Assembly (NCBI GenBank): GCA_963718195.1
Contig: CAVQYQ010000005.1
Coordinates: 248,001 to 312,000, forward strand
Direction: 5' to 3'
Length of the DNA stretch: 64,000 bases
Origin: MADRE3 sp963718195
GTDB taxonomy: Bacteria > Desulfobacterota > Desulfobulbia > Desulfobulbales > Desulfocapsaceae
Position 1 is the stretch's first letter, and every line of letters starts with the position of its first letter. The translations under genes and the position numbers were made by a program. Shown here piece by piece: positions 16,457-24,727 of the stretch. Below the pieces are notes generated by a model. That model saw only the letters and a list, made by a program, of their open reading frames with translations. It was not told the origin of the DNA and did no database searches.

Positions 16457-17443
16457 ATGGAGTCAGCATCTTTACTACCTGACGATCACCTTCGTATCGG
16501 AGTGCTCATCAACCCATTGAGTGGTAAAAATCGCCAAGGCTTGACGGGTATTACTCGAATTATCAATAAACATCCCGAAGTGTTGCAGCAAAAGGTGGAG
16601 ACTCCTCAGGATGTGCTCGAAGCCTTGCTTGAATTTGGCCGAAAAAAGGTAAATCTTCTGATTATAAGTGGTGGCGATGGTACCGTGCAGGCAGTTCTGA
16701 CGGTTCTTTTTCAAATGAAACTTTTTGTTACCCAACCGCAGCTTATTGTGTTGCCGGGCGGCACAACTAATATGATAGCCGGTGATGTTAACGTTTCAGG
16801 GAATCAGGACAAGGTGTTGCGTCGTCTGTTGCAATTGATGCAGAAAAGTATTGATAGTGGCACCAGGATACAAAAGCCAATTATTCGATTACAAATTCCA
16901 GGTCATGATGTGAAATACGGTATGTTTTTTGGAGCAGCCGGAATCAGTCAGGGGATTCAATATTATCGGGAAAATATGCATAATGGCAGCATGGGCGGCT
17001 TTCCTGGGATTTTTCTAACCATTGTCCGTTTTTTATGGGCAATAGTTCTTCGGCATAGGAAATTTCCGGTTTCTGCACGGTTAACCGTAAGCGTAAACGG
17101 ACAACCGCTGCAACCTGAAAATTATATGTTCTTGCTTGTCAGTACACTGGGTCAGCTTTTTTGGGGACTGCGTCCCTTCTGGGGGAAGGGAAGCGGACCG
17201 CTTCTGTTTACCGCTGTCAGAGCACGGGCCAGGTTTTTGCTGCGGCTTCTTCCGTTTCTCGCCAGAGGCCGCAAACTCGACAGCGCTACAGAGGAAAATG
17301 GATATTACTCCTATAATACAGATCAAATAGAGCTGTATACTGGGGATAGCGTCGCCTTGGATGGAGAAATCTACACCCCGAGAACCGCTGATGAACCAAT
17401 TTTACTTCAATGTGGCGGCCATGTAACATTTATACGGTTATGA
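16457..17443 (+). CDS. Diacylglycerol/ceramide kinase-family lipid kinase
   Basis: The 328-residue protein belongs to the DAGK catalytic superfamily: INPLSGKNRQG near residues 18-28, the ATP-binding GGDGT at 72-76, and LPGGTTNM near 98, then a beta-sandwich C-terminal domain ending with the ALDGEIY motif near 298. Members phosphorylate diacylglycerol, sphingosine or ceramide; in Caulobacter a member of this family encoded in the sphingolipid locus is a ceramide kinase. Here the neighbours favour ceramide as substrate. The stop overlaps the next start (ATGA, 17440-17443), which indicates tight coupling with the nucleotidyltransferase-like gene. Confidence 0.8.
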   Translation: MESASLLPDDHLRIGVLINPLSGKNRQGLTGITRIINKHPEVLQQKVETPQDVLEALLEFGRKKVNLLIISGGDGTVQAVLTVLFQMKLFVTQPQLIVLPGGTTNMIAGDVNVSGNQDKVLRRLLQLMQKSIDSGTRIQKPIIRLQIPGHDVKYGMFFGAAGISQGIQYYRENMHNGSMGGFPGIFLTIVRFLWAIVLRHRKFPVSARLTVSVNGQPLQPENYMFLLVSTLGQLFWGLRPFWGKGSGPLLFTAVRARARFLLRLLPFLARGRKLDSATEENGYYSYNTDQIELYTGDSVALDGEIYTPRTADEPILLQCGGHVTFIRL

Positions 17444-18399
17444 ATTCGGATATCCCGTTAAAACTCCTTGATACGATAAAGCATAATTCCATCAAGCAGC
17501 CATCTTCAGCCGTCAGTCTTCTGATAAATGATATTCTGGAGAACTATGGCGATGATGTGCAGGCTATCCTGTTTTATGGATCCTGCCTGCACAAAAAGGA
17601 AGATCTTGATGGCCTTTTTGATTTGTACGTCATTGTTAACACGTATTCTTCAGTCAACCGAAATTATCTGCACGGTGTTGCTAATAGACTGCTACCGCCA
17701 AATGTTTTTTATCTCGAGGTTCCGGATAACAAACAAACAATCAGGGCTAAATACGCTTTATTGTCTTTAAACGATTTACAAAAAGGTACTTCCAAACGAT
17801 GGTTTCACTCTTATTTGTGGGCGCGGTTTTGTCAACCGACTGCTTTGGTTTACGCCCGGAATGAAAAAGTGGCCGAGCAGGTGAACAGATCCTTTAGCCA
17901 GGCTGTCCTCACTTTCATAAACAGGGTATTACCCCGCATTCCGCAAGAGTTTACCGCCCGTGAATTATGGAGCAAAGGGCTTGAATTAACCTATCGATCT
18001 GAGTTCCGAGCCGAGCAGCCGGACAAGCAGGTTCATTTATTCGATGCAACACCGGAGTACTTTGAAGACATTACGAGTACAGCACTCAGCCATTCACCAT
18101 ATCAGGTAAAAGAAATTGAAAACCAAGGTGCCGGACACTATAGGTCAAAAATTTCGTCTTCAGTACGTCTGGCTTCACGAATAACCTGGACCGTCAGGAT
18201 CGTGCAGGGAAAGATTCTTTCTGCTCTCAGACTAATAAAAGGGTCCCTGACTTTTGAGGGTGGTGTGGATTATATTCTATGGAAGATAAAGCGACACTCT
18301 GGCGTTACTCTGGAGGTCAGCCCCTTTTTGCGCAGACATCCTCTACTGGCTATGTGCTTTTTATCCTGGCGTTTATATCGGCGGGGAGGCATTCAGTGA
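17440..18399 (+). CDS. Nucleotidyltransferase-fold protein resembling Tam41-type CDP-lipid synthases
   Basis: The 319-residue protein starts at the ATG overlapping the kinase stop; an upstream in-frame start at 17410 lies inside the kinase and is less likely. The N-terminal third has ILFYGSCLHKKEDLDGLFDLYVIV (residues 43-66 region), a nucleotidyltransferase motif: G-S followed by an acidic strand. The YGS-x-hydrophobic then FDLYVIV pattern, followed by a W/H/N-rich stretch, resembles Tam41 (mitochondrial CTP:phosphatidate cytidylyltransferase). If correct, it could convert ceramide-1-phosphate to a CDP-lipid for the transferase at 15220. The C-terminal half is basic (KISSSVRLASRITW). I do not know a named bacterial family for it, so the function is inferred from motif and linkage. 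Confidence 0.55.
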   Translation: MNSDIPLKLLDTIKHNSIKQPSSAVSLLINDILENYGDDVQAILFYGSCLHKKEDLDGLFDLYVIVNTYSSVNRNYLHGVANRLLPPNVFYLEVPDNKQTIRAKYALLSLNDLQKGTSKRWFHSYLWARFCQPTALVYARNEKVAEQVNRSFSQAVLTFINRVLPRIPQEFTARELWSKGLELTYRSEFRAEQPDKQVHLFDATPEYFEDITSTALSHSPYQVKEIENQGAGHYRSKISSSVRLASRITWTVRIVQGKILSALRLIKGSLTFEGGVDYILWKIKRHSGVTLEVSPFLRRHPLLAMCFLSWRLYRRGGIQ

Positions 18400-18491
18400 T
18401 GGATACTCATGCTGCTAGGTATTTGAAAAAGATTTGGTTTTACATTCGTGTCTACAGTTGATCAGCATTGGATCTTCAAAAGCTAGAGACG

Positions 18492-19217
18492 CTACAGTTC
18501 AAAATTCTCCCCAAGATATAGTTCCCTGACTCTGGAACTGGCGGCAATAAAATCAGGGTCACCAAATTCCAGGATTTCCCCTTGGTTGAGGATATATGCT
18601 TGATCACAGATTCCGAGCGTTTCGCGAACATTATGATCCGAGATGAGCACGCCAATCCCTTTTTCTTTCAACTGACTGATAATAGTTTGTATATTCAAGA
18701 CAGCTATGGGGTCAACTCCTGCAAAAGGTTCATCCATTAGGATAAAGGCTGGTTCAATGACGAGTGCTCGGGCAAATTCCAAACGCCTCTGTTCTCCCCC
18801 TGAAAGGGAGTGGCTCTTATTTTTAGCCACGTGTGTAAGGCGAAAATCTTTCAATAGTTGCTCCTGGCGTATTGTTCGTTCTGTCTTGCTGATATCTAGG
18901 GTTTCCAGAATTGCCATAAGGTTATCTGCGACAGACAGCCCTTGAAAAACAGATTTCTCCTGGGCGAGATAGGAAATACCGGCTTTGGCCCGGGTGTAAA
19001 TCGGCAAATCGGTCAGGTCTTGATCATCGAGGAGAACATGACCCTTGTCAGGCTTAATCAGCCCGGCGACCATATAAAATGTAGTGGTCTTGCCGGCGCC
19101 ATTTGCACCTAACAGACCGATAATTTCACCGGAGTTGATTTCCAGGCTGATATCACGAACCACAGTTCGGCCCTTATAAGACTTTTCCAGTCCCTTTGCA
19201 GAAAGTTTTCTGTTCAT
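18492..19217 (-). CDS. lptB: LptB-family ATPase
   Basis: The 241-residue ATPase has Walker A GANGAGKTT (residues 37-45), the LptB-type Q-loop segment YLAQEKSVFQGLSVADNL, signature LSGGEQRR near 138, Walker B FILMDEPFAGVDP, switch His in SDHNVRETL, and the usual C-terminal tail (VRELYLGENFEL). LptB dimers power LptFG. The gene is 72 bp downstream of lptC on the same strand. In most Desulfobacterota and Proteobacteria the order is lptC-lptA-lptB-rpoN; here there is neither lptA nor rpoN. This suggests a paralogous set that goes with the sphingolipid genes. It is convergent with the Tam41-like gene. Confidence 0.88.
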   Translation of the reverse strand: MNRKLSAKGLEKSYKGRTVVRDISLEINSGEIIGLLGANGAGKTTTFYMVAGLIKPDKGHVLLDDQDLTDLPIYTRAKAGISYLAQEKSVFQGLSVADNLMAILETLDISKTERTIRQEQLLKDFRLTHVAKNKSHSLSGGEQRRLEFARALVIEPAFILMDEPFAGVDPIAVLNIQTIISQLKEKGIGVLISDHNVRETLGICDQAYILNQGEILEFGDPDFIAASSRVRELYLGENFEL

Positions 19218-19289
19218 TGTTTCCTTTGCTTTACGCCGGTATTATTTTTAAAGATACTTTTTTAAAAGTATAAACCTGGACGTGGCGTT

Positions 19290-19853
19290 TTACTGAATGT
19301 CTATGGTGCCAGTGACGTTAACGTCATTTAATAGTATCAAAGTCTGATTTTCAACATCGATCTGCATGCCGATACCACGCACTATAAGGTTATTAAAATT
19401 AATTTTAACGCTTCTATCAGTCTGGAAGACATTTCTTAATTCATCATATTCAAGGTAATCAGTCAGTAAACTGTTTCCCGATGGATTTGTCATAACCACA
19501 TTTGAGCTGAAAATCATCTTTTGATCTGGGGACCCAAATGATCCTCGATCAGCGGTGATTTCTGTTTTTCGAACGTTTTTATCAAAGAAGTAAAGTTGTA
19601 AATTGTTAAGCAACATGACGCCATCTTCTTGGGATTGTGCTGCCGATTCCGCCACTAAGCTCCACAAAGACTCACCTGCACGGGTTTTGGTCTGTTTGAT
19701 ATTTTTTAAAGTCAGGTCAACGTTCTCAGGAATGAGGGCACGGGGTGATTTTGATCCATTGGTATTATATTCAAGCAGTGTGTGTACAGACCACCAGACT
19801 GAAAGCAGAATAATGATAATAATACTGATATTACGAGTAGATATAAGGTTCAT
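19290..19853 (-). CDS. lptC: LptC-family periplasmic bridge protein
   Basis: The 187-residue product has an N-terminal anchor (ISIIIIILLSVWWSVHTLL, residues 9-27) and a beta-jellyroll domain with LptC/OstA signatures: LQLYFFDKNVRKTEITADRGSF, then NVVMTNPSGNSLLTDYLEYDE and a closing VNVTGTIDIQ. LptC accepts a lipid from LptFG and passes it to LptA. No lptA is encoded between it and lptB, or anywhere in the window. The jellyroll protein itself could oligomerise, or a different periplasmic protein may replace LptA. The gene is transcribed with lptB and away from a gene-free stretch upstream. Confidence 0.82.
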   Translation of the reverse strand: MNLISTRNISIIIIILLSVWWSVHTLLEYNTNGSKSPRALIPENVDLTLKNIKQTKTRAGESLWSLVAESAAQSQEDGVMLLNNLQLYFFDKNVRKTEITADRGSFGSPDQKMIFSSNVVMTNPSGNSLLTDYLEYDELRNVFQTDRSVKINFNNLIVRGIGMQIDVENQTLILLNDVNVTGTIDIQ

Positions 19854-20246
19854 AGAGCGATCAGTTGCAGTAGTTCAGATTTGATCTTACAAACAAGGGT
19901 TGTGGCCCTGCGGTTTGTCGGATCAAATTCAATGAGAGGTTTTATCCTGCCATATTACTCTACCATCCTCAAGTAAGGAATGTTCAAAAAAGTGGAGACC
20001 AAAATATGCGATAAAAAAACCATTTGTAGTGCTTCTTTTAACAAGCTTTTATATGATTTCCAAGGGTCTATCATGAGCAACAATGTTTTGGTCCATTTCT
20101 CCTTGATGGATTTTAACATCAATCATTTTTTAGCAAACAGTATTGTTAGGATCTTGGGGATCAAGCCTATCTGAGACGTCTTCCTTGAGATAAAAAGAAG
20201 GTGCGGCTCAATAAAATGATAATGTATGGGCAACCGCGAGCTGTAA
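19854..20246. other. 393-bp intergenic region, nothing assigned
   Basis: This separates lptC and dinB, both on the minus strand. A 64-codon frame on the plus strand (19980-20174) has no recognisable features. The lptC-lptB promoter should lie here, but no convincing elements can be named. Confidence 0.4.
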
Positions 20247-21338
20247 TCAACCCTGTAATGGTGGAAACGGTAGCAGCAATTGACGCGGTAAACGAATATT
20301 CAAGGGAACTAAATGAGATACTGAAAGACCAAGGAGTCTAACCTCTCGATACCCTGCTTCGGTAGCGTCGAGGAGTCGCGGGATGAGAGAAACTATGTCA
20401 TCGTTATGAGCAATGGGCTCTTTGACGGTAACGGACCTGGTAACAGTGGTGAAGTCAGAGTACCGAACTTTCAGCGTTAAGGTTCTAAAGGCTGAATCCT
20501 TTTTTGCAAGAGACTCAGAAATTCTTGTGGCTATACTGCTCAACAGCGCCAGGATATCATCAATATTATCTGTATCTGTTTTCAGGGTAGTTTCCGCCCC
20601 GATTGATTTCCTGACTCTTTCTGGTTTTACTGGCCTGGTATCTTTGCCCCTGACAATGTCATAATAGAACATTCCCTGTTTGCCAAAATGTTCAACCAAC
20701 TGTTCTCGGGTATGGGCGCGAAGATCTGCGCCGGTTCTAATGCCAAGTGCCCGCATCTTTTTTTCAGTTACTTTACCAACTCCAAAAAATTTGCCAATGG
20801 GCAGGGAGGCGAGAAATTGTGGAACCTGATCTGGTTTAATAACGCTGATACCGCATGGTTTTTTGAGGTCTGAGGCGACCTTTGCGACAAATTTATTGCA
20901 GGAAACGCCGGCTGAAGCGGTCAGGCCCGTTTCTCTATATATGCGCTTACAGATATGATGGGCGAGGATTGTAGCAGAGGTTTCTCCCAGGTGATTATCG
21001 GTAATGTCAAGAAACGCCTCGTCAAGGGACAGGGGCTCGACCAGGTCAGTATATTGTTTGAATATCAGCTGAATCTGGGAAGATATCTCTCGGTACCTGT
21101 TCATTCTCGGTCGAATGAAGTGCGCCTGCGGGCAGAGCCTGTAGGCGCGTGAGCATGGCATGGCCGAATGAATACCAAAACTTCTTGCCTCGTAAGAACA
21201 TGCGGCAACAACCCCACGCGAGTCAGGACGGCCACCGACAATAACCGGTCGATTTTTTAGTTCGGGATTATCCAATTGTTCCACGGAGGCATAAAATGCA
21301 TCCATGTCGATATGTAAAATTTTTCTATTGCTATTCAT
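20247..21338 (-). CDS. dinB: DNA polymerase IV (Y-family translesion polymerase)
   Basis: The 363-residue product begins with KILHIDMDAFYASVEQ, the catalytic Y-family motif with the first acidic residue, followed by RPVIVGG and AACSYEARSFGI. The second catalytic site is SLDEAFLD near residue 100, and the little-finger domain follows (RKSIGAETTL). It inserts nucleotides opposite damaged bases and is error-prone. The ATG at 21338 is preferred; an upstream TTG at 21362 would add eight residues and lacks a ribosome-binding site. No LexA box is obvious. It is divergent from the Crp/Fnr-type regulator. Confidence 0.93.
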   Translation of the reverse strand: MNSNRKILHIDMDAFYASVEQLDNPELKNRPVIVGGRPDSRGVVAACSYEARSFGIHSAMPCSRAYRLCPQAHFIRPRMNRYREISSQIQLIFKQYTDLVEPLSLDEAFLDITDNHLGETSATILAHHICKRIYRETGLTASAGVSCNKFVAKVASDLKKPCGISVIKPDQVPQFLASLPIGKFFGVGKVTEKKMRALGIRTGADLRAHTREQLVEHFGKQGMFYYDIVRGKDTRPVKPERVRKSIGAETTLKTDTDNIDDILALLSSIATRISESLAKKDSAFRTLTLKVRYSDFTTVTRSVTVKEPIAHNDDIVSLIPRLLDATEAGYREVRLLGLSVSHLVPLNIRLPRQLLLPFPPLQG

Positions 21339-21459
21339 CAGAATTAGAGAATTTACTGTCAATTCGCTGTGAAGTCATTCTAATGTATGGTAATGAGCTA
21401 GTACTGAAAACATCATTGAGACAGCCAACTTCGCTCCACCCATATGAAGAAAGAATACC

Positions 21460-22131
21460 ATGCGAGAACAAAAAAAGAGAGGGATCATTAAGTCCACTAA
21501 CCTCTTTAAAGGGCTACCGGAAGAACAGATAGACATTATCTCTGGCATGACCATTGAAAAAACATTTGGCAGAGGAGAAACTATATTCTTTGAAGGGGAT
21601 GAGGCAAAAGGATTCTATATTGTCAGTGGAGGCCAGGTAAAAGTCTTTAAAATGAACCCGTCAGGAAAAGAGCATATCCTGCATATATTTGGAATCGGAG
21701 AACCGATAGGCGAGGTACCGGTTTTTCATAATCAGCCATTTCCTGCCAGTGCTGAGGCTCTTGTGAAAAGCCGGCTCATTTACATTCAACGTAAAGATTT
21801 TGTTGATCTCATAAAAAATCATCCTTCAGTATCGCTTAATATGCTTGCTTTGTTGTCGATGAGGTTGCGACAGTTTGCGAGCCAGATTGAAAACCTTTCT
21901 TTAAAAGAAGTTCCGGCCCGCCTGGCAAATTATCTCATCTATGTATCCGAAGAACAGGGCAATACTGATACCATCCAACTTTCAGTATCTAAAGGTCAAC
22001 TGGCTAGTCTGCTTGGAACGATTCCGGAAACGCTGTCTCGAATTTTTGCAAAAATGAGTGATGAGGGGCTTATTCGAGTCGAAGGCCGAGCGATCACCAT
22101 CCTGGACAGGACGGGGTTGACGAACAAATAG
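21460..22131 (+). CDS. Crp/Fnr-family transcriptional regulator
   Basis: The 223-residue protein has a cyclic-nucleotide-binding-like beta-barrel (residues 15-130, with GETIFFEGDEAKGFYIVSGGQVKVF) and a C-terminal winged helix (150-220) with the recognition region SKGQLASLLGTIPETLSRIFAKM. There is no cluster of N-terminal cysteines, so it is not an oxygen-sensing Fnr; the FNR/DNR or haem-type HcpR group are alternatives. The ligand is unknown. It is divergent from dinB (121 bp between starts) and convergent with the L,D-transpeptidase-fold gene. Confidence 0.88.
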   Translation: MREQKKRGIIKSTNLFKGLPEEQIDIISGMTIEKTFGRGETIFFEGDEAKGFYIVSGGQVKVFKMNPSGKEHILHIFGIGEPIGEVPVFHNQPFPASAEALVKSRLIYIQRKDFVDLIKNHPSVSLNMLALLSMRLRQFASQIENLSLKEVPARLANYLIYVSEEQGNTDTIQLSVSKGQLASLLGTIPETLSRIFAKMSDEGLIRVEGRAITILDRTGLTNK

Positions 22132-22149
22132 AGACGAATCGTTTGCCTT

Positions 22150-23037
22150 TCACATTGTCGATTTGCTGTTTTGGCCCAACTGTTCAACGTCACGGGCGAG
22201 TTGCTGGATCGACGCTGGAGATGAAACCGCATAACGGCCATTGACAACACTGATTACCGGTGGGATGTGATGGTCTTCAAAAAAATCATACCCTTCTTTG
22301 AGGTTTGTCCAAAAAGGATACCACGGAGAGTCCTGGTGGTTTTTCATATTCTGTTCACTGAATCGAAACGGAAAAATATGAACCTGCATAAGCCTTTGGC
22401 CATGGGATAGCGCTTCATTGACCAGGGTATAAATCTCATCCATATAGTAGTCAGTCATCGCAAAGCACCCATCGGAAGAACATCGTCCGTGAATCATCAG
22501 CGCACTTCCCGATCTTTTATGGTAGCGATCATATTCGTTTGGATAGCCGAGATTGAAAGCAAGGTGATAATTACTCCACGGATTCATCTGGTTATACCCT
22601 ACCTGATAAAAACCTTCTGGACTCTGTCGATCGCCCTCTTGTAATTTCGGGCCAAGAGTTCCTGAGTTAAAACAAATTATATATGTTTTGTAGAGTTTGT
22701 AATGCTGCTGGTTCTGAATCCATAGTTCAAGTTCATTTTCCTGTTTAAAAATCCTTACGAAAACGGGTGCCCCAAACGAGAGTTGTTTTGAGTCCAGGAT
22801 AGCATGGATACGTGGTAAAGAACGGTGATAGGCTGCAACTGAGGTGTAGCTTAAAGGTGGAGCGTTGAATTCTTCAGCATGTAGCGCTGGAGATGGGATA
22901 AAGATGAACAGAATGAATAAAAGAAGGACATGCATGTATTCGTGATAGAAAGAAAAGATGCGACACATATGCTGCCAGAATCGAGCGTTTTTCTGGGTGA
23001 CTAATCTACCAGAGATCTGTATCGTTTGTCCAGGCAT
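22150..23037 (-). CDS. YafK/DpaA-like L,D-transpeptidase-fold protein
   Basis: The protein (up to 295 residues) has an N-terminal secretion signal (MHVLLLFILFIFIPSPALHA) and a YkuD catalytic domain with the active-site motif HGRCSSDGC: a conserved histidine and the nucleophilic cysteine. The phrase VRIFKQENELELWIQN and the long insertion are typical of the YafK group, which in E. coli includes DpaA, an enzyme that detaches Braun lipoprotein from peptidoglycan. It acts in the periplasm. The real start is uncertain: internal ATGs at 22968 and 22935 give a shorter N-terminus that fits a signal peptide better than the full frame. Confidence 0.82.
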   Translation of the reverse strand: MPGQTIQISGRLVTQKNARFWQHMCRIFSFYHEYMHVLLLFILFIFIPSPALHAEEFNAPPLSYTSVAAYHRSLPRIHAILDSKQLSFGAPVFVRIFKQENELELWIQNQQHYKLYKTYIICFNSGTLGPKLQEGDRQSPEGFYQVGYNQMNPWSNYHLAFNLGYPNEYDRYHKRSGSALMIHGRCSSDGCFAMTDYYMDEIYTLVNEALSHGQRLMQVHIFPFRFSEQNMKNHQDSPWYPFWTNLKEGYDFFEDHHIPPVISVVNGRYAVSSPASIQQLARDVEQLGQNSKSTM

Positions 23038-23164
23038 AGCTATATAAAGGGATCAAACGACAATGTGACAGGCTCTTTTGTCACGGTCTGACTCGTTGTC
23101 CACAGGTCGCATATCTGACCAGGATGTTCGGGAATGATAGAATTAGCAACGATTAGAGATTACC

Positions 23165-23815
23165 CTAATAAAGTACTGAATTCATGAATGGTTCAGATGG
23201 TGGTTTGATCGTGTCACCGCTACTGCTGCCCACCTGCTGATTAAACATGGCCAGAACATTCTTATCCATATAGAGTCGATAGTTCCTGGAAGAAATTATG
23301 GTGCTGTCGATTGGATTTATCAATCTGGCAGAGATATACAGCGTCCGTTGTGCCTGGCTGATTGTGCCAACCAGAATTGCTTGTGCTTTCTGTGATTGAT
23401 CCAGCAGGTTAAGATCTCTGGTAAGCATTGTTTCACCATATCCCTGCTTGATCAACAGATCTCTTCTCAGTTTTATCTCATGCACCGTATACCCATTCTG
23501 GACAAATCTAGAACCGATATTGTCCTGCAGTATTCGCCCGAAATGTGAGGTCTGGCTTAAATCATTGTTATCGACAAAGGTGGTGGTCAAAATAGCCATT
23601 TCACTCTGCATTGGAACGAGCTGGGGATAGGCACTCATGACCAGATCGTCGGCAATATTATAAGAGTAGTTAATGAGGTTGACATCTTTTCCAAGGCTGT
23701 TTTCAAATCGTGTTTCGTTGAAAAATGAACAGCCGGTCTGCGAGAACATAAGCACAGCCAGGTAGGCTATTAAAATCGGGACCGTTTTTAAACAGGTGGA
23801 TAAGAAATTGATCAT
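23165..23815 (-). CDS. FlgO-family outer-membrane lipoprotein
   Basis: The 216-residue protein has a lipobox QTGC after a hydrophobic signal (cysteine at residue 29), so it is a lipoprotein. The following domain (NYSYNIADDLVMSA, then VATTTFVDN-like AILTTTFVDNNDLSQTSHFGRIL, and AILVGTISQAQRTLYISARLIN) matches the FlgO domain, known from the Vibrio outer-membrane motility lipoprotein. A strong Shine-Dalgarno (AAGGGAA) precedes the ATG. It lies 18 bp downstream of another lipoprotein gene and no flagellar gene is near, so a role outside motility is possible. Confidence 0.8.
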   Translation of the reverse strand: MINFLSTCLKTVPILIAYLAVLMFSQTGCSFFNETRFENSLGKDVNLINYSYNIADDLVMSAYPQLVPMQSEMAILTTTFVDNNDLSQTSHFGRILQDNIGSRFVQNGYTVHEIKLRRDLLIKQGYGETMLTRDLNLLDQSQKAQAILVGTISQAQRTLYISARLINPIDSTIISSRNYRLYMDKNVLAMFNQQVGSSSGDTIKPPSEPFMNSVLY

Positions 23816-23833
23816 TGTTATTCCCTTTTATTG

Positions 23834-24607
23834 TTAAATTCCGGTCGAGTCCGGCTTGGATAGAAGCGGAATAATTGGTTGGGGCTGTGCTATGACTGCT
23901 TCACTGCCTGTTTCTGCAGCTGTCGACACACCGGAAACATTTGATGTCAGGTTTATTTCTGCTGGGCTTGAGGGCTTGAGATAATGCCACGAATCCTGAT
24001 CATTAATGTAGTATATATTGGAATTTCTGAACAGGTAATGATTATCCACTACCACCGAGGTTGTTATGATGACTTCGAAGTTTCTTTTGTTAACCTGTGA
24101 AGCATATAAAAAGTCTATCGCTCCGGCAATGGCAAGAGCGATAAGCTCAGATGGGGCATCCCTGAGAACAACAATGCCGGCTGTCAGAGCCGTGATTGTT
24201 CCAGGCTTTATCGCCGGCCACTTGTTTTTCGGGTGATAGACCGTCTGGGCCTTGTAATTTATGACAATGGAGTCACTGTCATCATTTGGCGTTGTTGGAA
24301 CCCCAAGGGTGACAAGGTTGGTAATAAGTAAATCTCTAAACGATTCTTCGAAAACTGTACTCTCAGAAGGTTTGCAAGACATATTCTCATTGCCGCATGT
24401 TTCCCTGACAAAAACGGGAGTGTCCAGGTAGTCGTTAATGATGAGTTCATTGTTTATCTGGTTGGCAATATCGGCAGCGAGGATATCCCAATGCTGCCCG
24501 GCCTGCATTTTCTTTTGTTCGCTATATGGATATCCAACAGCTCTAGGGTTACCAGTGCAGGATATTGTCAATAGTGCAAGTGCTAAAATAATTATGCAAA
24601 ATCGCAT
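23834..24607 (-). CDS. Lipoprotein of unknown function next to FlgO-like gene
   Basis: The 257-residue product has a signal peptide and lipobox (LALLTISC, cysteine at residue 17). The mature part has an N-terminal segment ILAADIANQINNELIINDYL, a DTPVFVRETCG stretch, and a mid-region VITALTAGIVVLRDAPSELIALAIAGAIDFLY-like hydrophobic segment (about residues 140-165) that could insert in a membrane. I do not recognise the family. It is translated just before the FlgO-like lipoprotein (18 bp gap, GGAG ribosome-binding site) and the pair probably works together in the outer membrane. Confidence 0.7.
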   Translation of the reverse strand: MRFCIIILALALLTISCTGNPRAVGYPYSEQKKMQAGQHWDILAADIANQINNELIINDYLDTPVFVRETCGNENMSCKPSESTVFEESFRDLLITNLVTLGVPTTPNDDSDSIVINYKAQTVYHPKNKWPAIKPGTITALTAGIVVLRDAPSELIALAIAGAIDFLYASQVNKRNFEVIITTSVVVDNHYLFRNSNIYYINDQDSWHYLKPSSPAEINLTSNVSGVSTAAETGSEAVIAQPQPIIPLLSKPDSTGI

Positions 24608-24727
24608 GAATAATTCTCCGGAAATAGTAATGGATGTCTCTATATCGGATGATTTACGAGAAAATATAGGTTTTCATAAATATAGTTGTTACTTTATGTA
24701 TTTATCGGTGAAAAATATCGATTGTGT

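Noticed and set aside
19980..20174. A 64-codon frame in the lptC-dinB gap
   Set aside because: It has no recognisable motif, no good ribosome-binding site and no conserved-looking composition.
20504..20519. TTTTGCAAGAGACTC, similar to the MITE end
   Set aside because: It lies inside dinB coding sequence, has no partner repeat and no target duplication.
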